From: Cacajao melanocephalus | Taxonomy: Eukaryota > Chordata > Mammalia > Primates > Pitheciidae | Length of the DNA: 64,000 nucleotides | Reading direction: 5' to 3' | NCBI GenBank assembly: GCA_963573385.1 | Contig: CAUYLG010009003.1 | Span: forward strand, 1-64,000 | Shown: positions 37,571 to 48,485 of the stretch, piece by piece | Layout: each line of letters opens with the position of its first letter | How positions within the stretch are numbered: position 1 is the first letter of the stretch | Made by a program: the position numbers and the translations under genes | Notes under the pieces: model-generated | Databases searched by the model: none | Told to the model about the DNA's origin: nothing | Seen by the model: only the letters and a program-made list of their open reading frames with translations

Positions 37571-39075
37571 CTGGAAGAGTTGAAATTTGAGGTGGATTCT
37601 GGCAAATCTCACTTCTAAACCTCTTTTTGACTACTGTTTAACATCTTTAACAATTTATATATTTAGGGTAGAAACTAAGCTTTGCTTTCAGCCCCCTGGG
37701 CTGCATTGGGGGTTTCCCAATCCTCTCTTCAAAGCCTGTGCAGCCCTTATGGGCCAAGTATCTAGTTTAAGTTCTCTGCTGGGCTATTGCCCAAGGCCAG
37801 GACTCCAGATCCAGCCTCTAGGGCCTATATTCTTGGAAAAAGACACCTTTTGGATGCCACATGCAGCCCAGGTCAAGCTCATATTCCTGACTTTTACTTC
37901 TGTATGTATTCATGGCTTCTGAGAATCTCCTATCTTTCTCTTAATTTCAGATCACATTGTAAGATTTATTTTGGATATGTTTGATCCTATTTTCCAGCAT
38001 TGGTAGTCAGAGGAATGCCTATGTCAACCCAGTCTCTCAGGTTGCTGGGACCTCTCTGGAGAGGCTTAACATCTATATTCATGATTCTGAGGGGCACTAT
38101 TATTGTCTTTTGGCTACAGTAATGATCCAAGGACCTCAGCTTTATTTGCTTGTTAATAGATTTAGCACAAGAAGGAGGTCAGCAAATCTACCTGGAAAGA
38201 CAGAAAATATTAATATACATTTTCATCTCAGGCGTTTTATATTTAAACTTTCATCAAACACGTGAGTGAAATGAGTCCTTTAGAAAGAAAGAAAAATATT
38301 AAGGCTATGCCTTCCTTAGACAAGTGAAAAGCTCTTTTAGCAAATATTTGACAAATGTCTAAATCAATCCATATATGAATGTAAATTTGTCTATCTGTTT
38401 ACTCTTGATTGAGCTCAAGGCTGACTCACACCCATTTGCAGTGCTTGTTCTGTGAGCATGAAGGACTCTATAGTCCTAATTTCAGCTGCCTCACCACCTT
38501 GCACATACACGGTGTCAATGAGAGGGAAGAAATAGATAACGTTTCACCTTGAATCACCCCAAGAGCTGTTCCATTCTGTTAAAGACAAATGGAGTCTGGG
38601 CCAATGAGTTAATGGATTTGAGATGGAGAAGATGTCCCACAAGGCCCCAAGCATATACCAGCTTTTGTATAAAATGATCTGTAAGCTTTGTGCCAACCTT
38701 TGATTTTACCCTTAAGACGGAGATCTGAGATTCGAGAACCTTGGCTTCCTTGCCTCCTGTTGGTGCCTACCACACCTGTGCAGCTACTTTGATCTGCCCA
38801 TGTTCACAAGATCAGGGCTTTTCCACGTGTCCGACAGTCCCTGGCTGCTTGCTCTGGGTAGTGGAGACAAGGAAATGGGGGACTCAGAAGCCCGGGGCAC
38901 TGGTTAGGACTGAATTCTGGCCTCTTTTGAGTGATAGTGACTGGTCTGATCTCTGGATTCCTGAAAACTTGGTGACTCTGACCACTAGTAATTTGTGTTT
39001 CTTCAGACATTTCTGAACCTCCAGTTTGACGAGGTCCAGGATTCCCATACACATGTGAATCTAGGAAACCCTAGA
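37571..39075. other. Unannotated stretch
   Basis: No recognisable family. Short frames up to 111 codons (37587-37922) show no domains. Confidence 0.4.
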
Positions 39076-39212
39076 ATCTTGCTTTTCAAAGTGAGAGCCA
39101 AAGGCCCAGCAGCTTTGGCATCACTTGGGAGCTTATTAGTCAGCTCCCATTTGAGACATATTGAACAGAATTTATATTATAATCAGACTCCCAAGTGATA
39201 CATATGTGCTTC
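39076..39212 (+). mobile_element. MER20-like DNA transposon fragment
   Basis: 'ttttcaaagtgagagcc' (39084-39100) and 'ggcatcacttgggagctta' (39117-39135) follow the MER20 consensus, with 'ccaagtgata' near the right end. Confidence 0.6.
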
Positions 39213-42200
39213 TCTACTTGACTGAATTTCAACTCAGTATTGGGTATCAGTATCAGGGTCCTTTTGTCAAAACATGCACCCCACACAATAATGGATATAT
39301 CCCTCTTCACCTCCCCAATGAGAGTACTCTGTTTAATGATGCGATTGTCATGAGTCTGTGGAAGTCTGATGGAAATGTGGTTCTCACTGGGTGTGTTGGT
39401 GAAGGAAAGACACAAAGGTTAGAACCAGTGCGTCTCATCTTCACTTGCCCTGCTTCTGGACCACACCCTGATTCTTCTGGACTGAGCAATATTTGATTAT
39501 ACTTCTCCAATCCTAGTTGCACTGGGGACTTGGACCAGGACATTCACATACTCCTCATGCTCTGCACCTCCCTGCTGCGTGCCCGGTGAGCAGTAGCACA
39601 GACCAAGGCGTTTGGCTTATTGTCATGGAGCAGAGCAAACTTCCACATCCACCCTTGTCAGGTCCAGGACCTTGGCCTTGTTAACACTGACCTCTAAACT
39701 GAGCTTGTTATTACGACGTTCCTTGTCAGGTAATGAGTGCTTAAGCACCCACTGCTTCCAATTAGAATGAATTATTGGCAATATGGGCTCAGCCCTCAAG
39801 CAACTTTCACAGTCTGAAGTAGGGTAATGATACAAAGAAGAGAGGACAAAAAACATGCAGAATGGAAAAAAAAATAATAGCATATAGCCCTGCCAGGTGG
39901 TTTTCTTGGAACACATGGTGACTACTTCAGTATCGGGAAGTTTTGGCACTTTAAAAATAGACACGTTCTCAACATAGTAACGACGGCCTTCCTACTATCA
40001 CTTGATTATTGGGATTATAGATGCTTGGAAATTTATTTGCTCGTGCAATCCAAACATCCAGAAAGTAGTTTCCTTGCCTGATTCTTTTTGAAAGTCTGGA
40101 CAAGTCACCTCACCAAATTCGCTACCCAGAAAACAATTCTTGAGGTTAACAGACTTTACTAATTTTCTCAAATTTTTACACTAAGTCAGGTTAGGAAAAA
40201 TATTGCAGAAAGATATGCTGAAGTTCACTTTAATTATAAACCATTTTTTGTTGTTTAAAGGAAGAAAATGTTTTTGGTTATCATATATATTTGGAAGAAA
40301 ATATTTATGGCCTACCTGAAGTAAGAGTAGAATGACTTGCTGGCAGATTTTTTTAAAAAGAAATGTTTCTAGGTAAATGTGATTTTTGTTTATAATATTG
40401 ATTATTTATAAATCTGTCAGACTTTTGGGTTTATAGATTCTGTAACCACTGTTGCATTTGAGTATTATTTTGTTTGCTATTTTTCTGGAAGTAAAACTTA
40501 ACTATTTAAAAAATGACATGAGCTTGTTCTGCTAGTAAAACACTTTCAAATATATTTTATTTCTAGGAAGGGATCTAATTTTCTTGCTTTGATTATGGCA
40601 AGATTTCATTTCAGAAAGTGCAGAATTAGAATTGTTTCTGCTCAGATTGAAGACATCCACTGGATAGATAGATGTCCTTTGGCCTAGTGTTTCCTAAGCA
40701 CATGGCCAAAGCAGTGCAGGGCACTGGGCAGTCTCCATGTATGATGACAAATGCTCATGACGAATGAGTCAGTGTGGGCAGACAGGCAGAATTTCAACAC
40801 TGATCACCATCCTGTATAAAAACCTGCTGTGGAGATGATTAACTAAAATGTGTAAAACTCTGTGCCACATTATCATTGCCTTTATATCAAGGTATATGCA
40901 AACAAATAGCTAGAAAAGTAGCCAGATAAGCAAAGAATGCTCTACAGAGTCCCTTTTGCAACAGCATCATCTACATTGCTCACACAGTGGGCACTGGCTC
41001 CAGGCTGGGCTCTTAGCTGGGACAACCAGCCAAGGACCAAACAATCCAGCTGGACAAAGTCAAAAACATCCTCAAAGGAAGAGAAGGAACAACCACAGCA
41101 ACAAATTGACCCAAAATGACAATCATAGAAGACAGCCAACACTTTGCAAGGGGTATTATAGCATAACCAGGAGTCCTGGAATAAATCTGTGCCTATGTGA
41201 GGTTACCAGTAAAACACGTCGATTGGGAGCTCATTTGATTTTTGTTTGGAGTGATGGAGGATCAAGGGCTGTTGTCTGCATGGTGACAACAAAGCTGATG
41301 GATTGTGGTCTTAGCTTTGGCAACACTGAGCAGTGTGACCTGGGCCTACATACTCCTCTGGGACCTCAGTGAAGAGGTTAGCAATATTGACTATTCCAGT
41401 GAGTGCCCACTATATGCAGCCAAGATGGTCTCAGGGATCATGGCATTAGGGAATGGAAGCAGATGAACTGTGAAGCCACTCAGCAAGAAGCTCCATGGCT
41501 GAGAAACATCAGCTTAGAAAATTGGGTCAGGCCTGGGTGGGGACTATATCAGAAACCTGCAAGAGGAACACTGTAAATGCATTAGGCAGGGCAAAATTGA
41601 TTATTTAAAAATAAAGATAAAACAGTGGATTAAATAAGCCATGCTAAATATCTTCTGCCCTGATAGAAATGGGATAAATAATTGGAATTGTGGGTGGGGG
41701 TTAAGGGAAAGGTTCTATTTTAATCCAGGAAAGACTCATTTTCCTTTCAGTTTCAAGCATGTGCTTTAGTTTCAGATTTATCTTCATGTTATAGGTGTAA
41801 GATAACGGCCCCTGGTCCACCCTGGATGTTGGGTAAGATGATTACACTAATTTTCCCAGTCAGCTCCCTGAAGGTTAAGACATTTTCTTTGCCAGATATA
41901 CTTTTAGTTTGTAAAATCATTAAGTTTTGGAGGATACCGGATGACACACATTGCTGTCATTGCTACTTAGCCTGGAGTGGTCAACTTAGTTGAACATAAT
42001 GTGACACTAATAAGAAACAACATTGTGGATTCAGTCTCATGCAAACTATTTGGCTTCACAGAATAGGGAAAGTCTACGTTTCATCAATATATCCCATCTC
42101 TGGACAGCAGGCTTGCAAAAGCAACATTTTGGTATCAATCGAAATTGGAAGAGAATGAATATGTGTGGTCAGTATAGGCCATCAGTATGATGAGATAGAT

Positions 42201-42334
42201 AGCACAAAGCATTTACTCTACAACCAGTGGGTCTCAAATACATGCAGGCACAATTTTCTTATGATGAGGTATTTTACTATTTTATGTAACCATTACTATA
42301 GCAGTAATAAAGCCTCCATCATCCAAAATGCTTA
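39213..42334. other. Unannotated stretch
   Basis: No element is recognised. The patch 40850-41600 is less AT-rich, with several overlapping short frames (up to 138 codons at 40956-41372). Reading one frame through it meets about ten stops in 250 codons, near the random rate, so no pseudogene is called. Confidence 0.4.
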
Positions 42335-42492
42335 CTCTTTCTAGGCATAGTAGTGAGCAGGTGCTTGAATTTTCTTATTTAATACCCACAGCAATCCATG
42401 AGGGAGGTATTGTCGTCTCCATGTTATAGATGAGGAAACCTAGTCTCAAAGATGTGTGGACACTTGTCCAATATCAGTCAATTAGGGAGTGA
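42335..42492 (-). mobile_element. MIR SINE fragment
   Basis: Antisense MIR: 'tatttaatacccacagcaa' (42376-42394), then 'tatagatgaggaaacctag' near 42425-42443. Confidence 0.8.
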
Positions 42493-42814
42493 TAATTAAA
42501 GACTTGATGTTCTTATTTAGGTGGACTCAGCTAAATAAGGGGGACATGGGAATTGGCTTCTCAAACCTACAAGTATATTTTTATTTTATCACATTGATTG
42601 TGCTTTTCATGCTAAGGTATCAACACACATGGTAAACGAGTGAATGCCCTGATTGAATTGCTGTCTTTTCTTAAAACCCAAGGCACTGGGCATTTTGTGA
42701 CTTGCTAACCTGAGAAAGAAGTCAGTCTCACTGAACACTGATGGTTAAGATGCCTGTCTTCTGATTGATAGAGACATTTTTACAATCAGGTGACAATGAT
42801 TTTAGACAAAATTA

Positions 42815-43018
42815 ATTGAAATCATACTATGAACTGGGCATTGCCTCAAGTGCTTTGTGCATTATCTCATTTGATCCACAGCAAACTGAAGCAGAGACAG
42901 CTGAGGCTTAGAGAGTCTAGGTAAGTAGCTGAAGGTCAGGTAGCCCGTAATTGGAGGAATTAGGATGTATACTGATCCATCTATTTTCAGGATTGGAGCA
43001 CTTAACTGCCTCTATACT
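42815..43018 (-). mobile_element. MIR SINE
   Basis: Antisense MIR: 'gtgcattatctcatttga' (42857-42874), then 'ctgaggcttagagagtct' and 'gcacttaactgcctctata'. Confidence 0.85.
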
Positions 43019-43429
43019 ATGTGATTTTATTTTCTGATACTTGTTACTAAATATTTGCACATGTAACATCTATTTATCAATTGAGATAACTTTCCTTTAT
43101 GGGATTTCTTCTTGAGTTGATCAAATGATGTGTTATTATTAGCTTTAAACTATTGAAAAAGAAGAAACTGCCTTAATTTTACAATTCTTCTTTTTAAGAT
43201 AAAGTTTTCAAACTGAATATAGTTTCACTTATTCAATGAATTTTCTTGCTGCGTTTTGGTGAGGGCTGCTAGATTTTAATGCACTTAGTGCTTTATCTTA
43301 TAACCACATCTTCTTTCTAAAGTGACAGTTTCCAGGTCCTCACCTTTAGCTCATGCGTATGTATACACAATATATAGACTTTGTACTCAAACTACTATGC
43401 TTTCCAATTTTCTTCTATATTGATTAGGG
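43019..43429. other. Unannotated AT-rich stretch
   Basis: Nothing recognisable. Confidence 0.4.
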
Positions 43430-43890
43430 TACTAATTTGGCAGCTGTAAAAATGAGATGTCAAAATGTAATACTTCAAACAACATAGACATTGTTTAAGA
43501 AGGCAGCTCAGGGAGGGTAGGCAGCTTGGCTCCATGAAGTCACCCAGACACTCAGGTTCTTTCTGTCTTACTGCTCTGCACCCCTAGGCAACTGTCCCCA
43601 TCCATATGCTCAGTGATAGCATCCTCCTTCACATCTGCATTCTGGCCCATGGGAAGGGGGAAGGGACAGAAAAAGTTAAGGACAAAAAATTTCCTTTATA
43701 AACATGCATACCATTGGCTAAAATTTACATGTTATTGGCCAAAATCTAGTTATATGGCCATGTCTAGTTAGCTACAAGAAGGGGTTGTGAAATGTAGGCT
43801 CTGGCAGAGCCAGCTTTCTGGGAATTCATTCTCTAGGAACAAAGGACAAGAGAAGAATGAACATGGAAGATAATGAACAGTCTCTGTTAA
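43430..43890 (-). mobile_element. MaLR/ERVL-type LTR, copy A
   Basis: Antisense LTR: 'ttaaggacaaaaaattt' precedes 'ttattggccaaaatctag' (43732-43749) and 'gttgtgaaatgtaggct' (43784-43800); the left edge reads 'gattagggtactaattt'. The same landmarks recur in copy B at 44815-45345. Confidence 0.6.
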
Positions 43891-44814
43891 CAATTTGTCC
43901 CTCTAGCATCCATGTATCACTTCCTACTCTTCTCCCACACAGAGGACATGCTCACCTTCTTCCCAAAGAGACAAACCAAAGTCCATTTATTTTCTGCACC
44001 CAGCTGAGAGTCCAGGCCTCTGGGATATGTCCAGGCCTCTCTATCAGGGTGGATGTGCCTCCAGTGAACTCCTGCACTAAAGGACGAGTTATCTGCTACA
44101 AAATTCCTATTGGGAAAAAGAAAATAGGAAGAAAACAGCAGAATCTAGATCTTCTTGGCCACTCCAGACACACAGTCTAGGTATAACTCCCTGTCCGTTG
44201 TCCTTGATGGCCTCTGTCTTTTGTGGCCATCTCTGTGGTGGGTGTCAGAGACTATGCCCTCATTGGTAGCTTCCCATCTTGTACAGCTTGCTTTCTATTG
44301 GTGCAAGTTTGGGAATCTGAGATTTGGTTTAGTGATTAAACAGTCACTAGCTCTGTCAGCCAGGTTTTTGTTTTCTTTGGCAATGTGTAATACCTGCAAA
44401 AATTCCAGTCTGCTTCTACTTTCATATTAGAGTAGCCTTTGGCTATAGATTTTAACTACCTTTTTCTTTATTGGCTTCATAGCCCACTCCTAACTCCCTC
44501 ACCTTAAGGGCTTCTTCCTTGAGGTCATCTGAAGCAATAGGCTCCAGTGGGAAATCCAGGCTTGCCCTACCTGAATGTTTGCAGCTGAGCTGGCTGAACT
44601 GGCTCCCATTGGAGAATATAGGAGGTTCTTGAAGCATGCTCTGAGCAGCAATCTTACCTTCCACTGCTTAGGGAACAGAAAGAGTTGACTTTTCTAGCAG
44701 CATCCTCAGCTCTCCAGCAATCAATATCTGTATCTCTGTCCTCACGACCTGTGACCTGGTCTCGTGTATTTTTGGTTTTGTTCTGGCAGTACCTACTTAT
44801 TGGTAGCAACTCTG
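43891..44814 (-). mobile_element. Putative LTR-flanked internal remnant
   Basis: The 0.9 kb between two similar same-orientation LTRs begins 'ctgttaacaatttgtccc' and includes 'gaggacatgctcaccttct', a pattern seen just inside MaLR-like LTRs. No gag or pol motif is visible. The internal assignment rests mainly on position. Confidence 0.4.
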
Positions 44815-45345
44815 TATTAGAATAGAGCCTAAGCTGCTGTAACAAAGAGATTTGTGAAAGTAGCTTAAACTAACTAGAAGTTTCTTTCTTTTTTACCCAA
44901 CGGTCTCAGTCAAGGTGGGTATGTGGCCCAGGATGGGTGGGTACTTTTACTCTCTAACACTGACTAGAGAAAGCCCTGATTCCTTCTGTTTGTTACTCTG
45001 CGGAGTCCCTAGGGGATGTTCTCAGCTGCAGCACTGAAACTGGCTCCCATATCCCGCTCACATTCTGGTCTGCAGGAAGGGGCAAGTGGGAGAGAAAGTG
45101 GGGGGTGAACATCGTCCTTAGGAAACATGAGCTGAAAGGTATGTACATCCTTCCTACTTATACTTTATTGGCCAAAACTTAGTCTTTTAGCCACTCTAAG
45201 GTGCAAAGGAGGCTGGAGGAAGTAGGGAGATATAGACTCTAGTGGGATAGCCATTTGCCTATGTAAAATTCAGGGAATTGTATAACTAAAAGGAAGAGTG
45301 AGGAGTGGATACTGGGGGGAGTCAGACAGTCTCTAACACAGTCCT
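44815..45345 (-). mobile_element. MaLR/ERVL-type LTR, copy B
   Basis: 'tattagaatagagcctaag' starts the left edge. 'ttattggccaaaacttagt' (45166-45184) and 'agccatttgcctatgtaaa' followed by 'attcaggg' (45249-45275) match the antisense LTR form, and 'cagacagtctctaacaca' closes it. Confidence 0.6.
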
Positions 45346-47684
45346 GCTGACGGATTATAAAATGAGGTTAAAACATGACTGGAGTCATGGCAGGCCCTTA
45401 AACACTTTCTCTTTCCTGAGGAGCCTATCCATCATGAAAAGTGATAGGAAAGAAAAATCTCCTCTTGGTCCTATTACTCATTCAGCTCTCTCCCTGTGTT
45501 CTTACAAATACAATGTGAATTGAGTTTTAAGAAAAAATATCACAGGACAAGTGATCAAATGTTTTAAGTTCACATATCCATCATTTTCTGAGTTCCTTTC
45601 AGCCAACCACATTATAATTTCATCATGGAAACTTACCTGTATGTCTGGAAAGGTGGTTGTAACTAGTTCCAAGCAGCGTGATTTAGATGTTTTTTTTTTT
45701 TTTTTCCTTAATACTGCCATTGCCGCCAGCCCGGATACAGTAATTCAGACTTGGTAGTGGTAATGTGTGCCTGAGAGCAAGCACACTTATGCTGGTGAAT
45801 GAAAATGAAAAAATGATGAGCTGGGTGGCCAACCTACCCTGTCTGAATCTCTGCTGCCCCTGAAAACACTGAACCTGTAGATGAAACTACTTTCCGAGTT
45901 TATACTGAGGAACAAGATTTATTTAGGAAGAGAGGAGAAGGAAAACACAGAGGAGGCATCAATCCTGGGAAAGTGAGTAGGGTTGGAAAATATGGTTTGA
46001 AAGATATACATATGTATTGTTTTCTGATGTGGGAAGTTCATGTGGACATCTATAAGCAATTTCCTAGTTATCTCAGTTGAACTCTGTTACCTCTAAAATT
46101 TACTTTTGAACCTTGTGAGTGTGCATGCCTGTGCTTTTGCCTCCTTCACCCTTGAGTGAATTGGCACATACCTGCAGTTCTGATGCTCTGGACTTGGGTC
46201 TCATCCGACCTTGAAATTGTTGTTCTCCTTCCCCATGTCCACATAGCATCTCCTCAACTCTGATAATATACTTTGCTAGTCTTTTGTGAGTTTTAGTTGC
46301 TGCCTTCCTGCCTGGGTGTTGAAGATTGCTGGTTCTAGCATGTTTGACGTTTGCAGACTCTACCGTGGTATCTCTGCCGCCTTTCCTGTGAGTAGTTCTG
46401 AGCTAAGCAGTTCTGGGTCTCAGCCAAAAGAGTGAACTGTATCTTTGTGTCCTTTACTTCCTTTTCCTCTTGTTTCTGAGTCTTTGCCATTGAAGTTTCC
46501 CTCTTCAGCCCAAACCCCTAGGTAGCCTAAAGTGATCTACACAAGAATGATGCCTCTCTGTAGTTTCATGATTTGTTTTTAAAAATGCATGCAAATCTTA
46601 CATTCTACAGCACAGCTCATTCATTTGTTAAATAAACAAATGATCTAAATTACTACCAGTTGAAACATTCATCTCCCTATGCTTCCAATATTTAAGAAAA
46701 ATATAATTTGCAGGAAAATAAGCTAGGTTTATCCTGTGGCTTTGCACAATCTTTTGACACATGGCTCCAAACCTGCAAAGAGTCAAAGTATTCCTCTTTG
46801 AGAAACATATTCTATCTTAGTCAAAGAAATTGAGCTCTAACTGTGAGATTTATGCTAAGGAATATTGTGTATGAAGGCGAAGAATCAGAAAACCAGAAAT
46901 CATATCGTAAAAAAGATTACCTCCTTATAGATCCAGTCCTACCAACCAACCATTCTAGTTTCTGCTCATGTCTCGTTTGACCCATGTACATGTTTACTGT
47001 CTTTTGACCCTAACTGCAGGTACAAAGTATCTGAGATTTCTGTCTCTGACCCTTAAGTGTAACCTCATACTATTTAGTGTTTTTTGACTTTAATATCTCC
47101 AGTCATTTGAAGATATATTTTATTCATTTGCCATTCAATATTGTTGTATTGCTATTTCTCTGGCTTAGAAATTACCAGTATGTTCATTTTAACTCTGTGG
47201 TTTGACCTCCATGTACACCATTATTAAAATCAATTAAAAAAAGTCATAAGCATGCTATGGAGACCTATCACTGAACATGAATGATTTAGAATAGGGCTAA
47301 ATAATTACATTTTGTGGCCAAAAGACTCTCGGTTGATGAGTTAGAGGAATAAACCATTTCTTTGCCTTTCTTAAATATATAATAGAACTATGTATTTTCA
47401 TATCTATTTTATAATGTAGAAGCGTCTTGATAGCATAGTTGAGAACTCTGGAGGATTTTGTCTCCATCCACATTTCTCTAAATTTGACTCCTTAAGTATT
47501 TGGGAAAGTACCTGGTTAAGTTTAAGTATGAAGATCATGAACAGTTGTATGGGGCATACAAAAGGAACAATGTCCTACCCCTAGCAACTGGGGAATAAGG
47601 GGACAGAGTAAATGTGTATCAACAAATATATCAAGGGCTTAATAAGTAGCAAAGAATGAGGTGATTAGGTATCATGCACTCCAA
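45346..47684. other. Unannotated stretch
   Basis: Contains a T-run at 45691-45706 that could be the tail of an unrecognised antisense insertion, and a 9-bp hairpin at 46621-46643. No gene or repeat family is recognised. Confidence 0.4.
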
Positions 47685-47778
47685 ATGTATTCACTAAGCT
47701 CTGCTGCTTCCCAGACACTGTGCTAGTCCCAGAGAGGTGATAGAGAATAAAACAGACATGGTCCTGCTTTCATGGGTC
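47685..47778 (-). mobile_element. L2 LINE fragment (antisense)
   Basis: 'cagacactgtgctagtccc' (47713-47731), 'aataaaacagacatggtcc' and 'ctttcatgggtcc' match antisense L2. Confidence 0.65.
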
Positions 47779-47789
47779 CAGTGGATGTT

Positions 47790-47940
47790 ACCCTATATTT
47801 ATTGAGCACATATTACATGACAGGAATTGTTCTGCATCCTTTATATGTACTAGTTTTAATCTTTACAATGACATCATGAGGTATGAAATACATTTCTTTA
47901 CTGTAAGGTAGCTGAGAGATAGGAGAATAGACCCAAGGTC
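47790..47940 (-). mobile_element. MIR SINE, left part
   Basis: Antisense MIR: 'tttattgagcacatattac' (47798-47816), 'caatgacatcatgaggta' and 'agacccaaggtca', where it stops abruptly at the LTR. Confidence 0.8.
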
Positions 47941-48400
47941 AGGCAAGAAAGTTTATTAATTCGCTGGGCTGCTCAGAGGAGGCAGCAGCTCTGAGCTTAC
48001 AAAACGAGTGGTTTCTATGGGGTGAGGGGGCTTAAGGGGGTTTCAGATAACAGGCACAGAGATGGTTCATCAACTTGCAACAGACCTACAATAATATATC
48101 ATCCTGTGACTTTTGTGGCAGCAGTCTTTAAAAAAGACAGAAATCAGGATTTTTTACAGATATGTGTCAAACAGGAATTCACAATTATGGATAACCAACA
48201 TATGTTTTCCCTGTTCTCCCTGGAGCTGCCTGTGCTGCCCCATAGCTGTAATTAGGCTTTACTTAATTGTAGCGTGTCTGGCAGTCTTGATGTGACACCT
48301 AGGTAGGGGTTCAAGAATGCAGCTGCAGAGCAATCAGAGTGGGGTGGGGTCATCCTGCGCAAAGAGGGTTTTCTGAGGCAGCACAGCTCCATCCCTAACA
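47941..48400 (-). mobile_element. Solo LTR (ERV1-like) inserted in a MIR
   Basis: Read on the minus strand it begins 'tgttagggatggagctgtg' at 48400 and ends near 47941 just after an AATAAA (plus-strand TTTATT at 47950-47955). The flanking MIR continues on both sides in the correct order. The family is not recognised. The inner end lacks a clear CA, so it may be slightly truncated. Confidence 0.6.
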
Positions 48401-48485
48401 TTTACAACTAGGACTTGTTGGACCCAAGATTTGAACCCTAGGATTTCTCTCCATAGCACAGAGCCCTTGACTTCCCCACTGTCCT
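48401..48485 (-). mobile_element. MIR SINE, right part
   Basis: 'caactaggacttgttgg', then 'caagatttgaaccctagg' (48426-48443) and 'agagcccttgacttcccca' continue the MIR split at 47940. Confidence 0.78.

Noticed and set aside
40849..41600. Decayed coding sequence across several stops
   Set aside because: Stop frequency in the best frame is close to random and I recognise no protein family.
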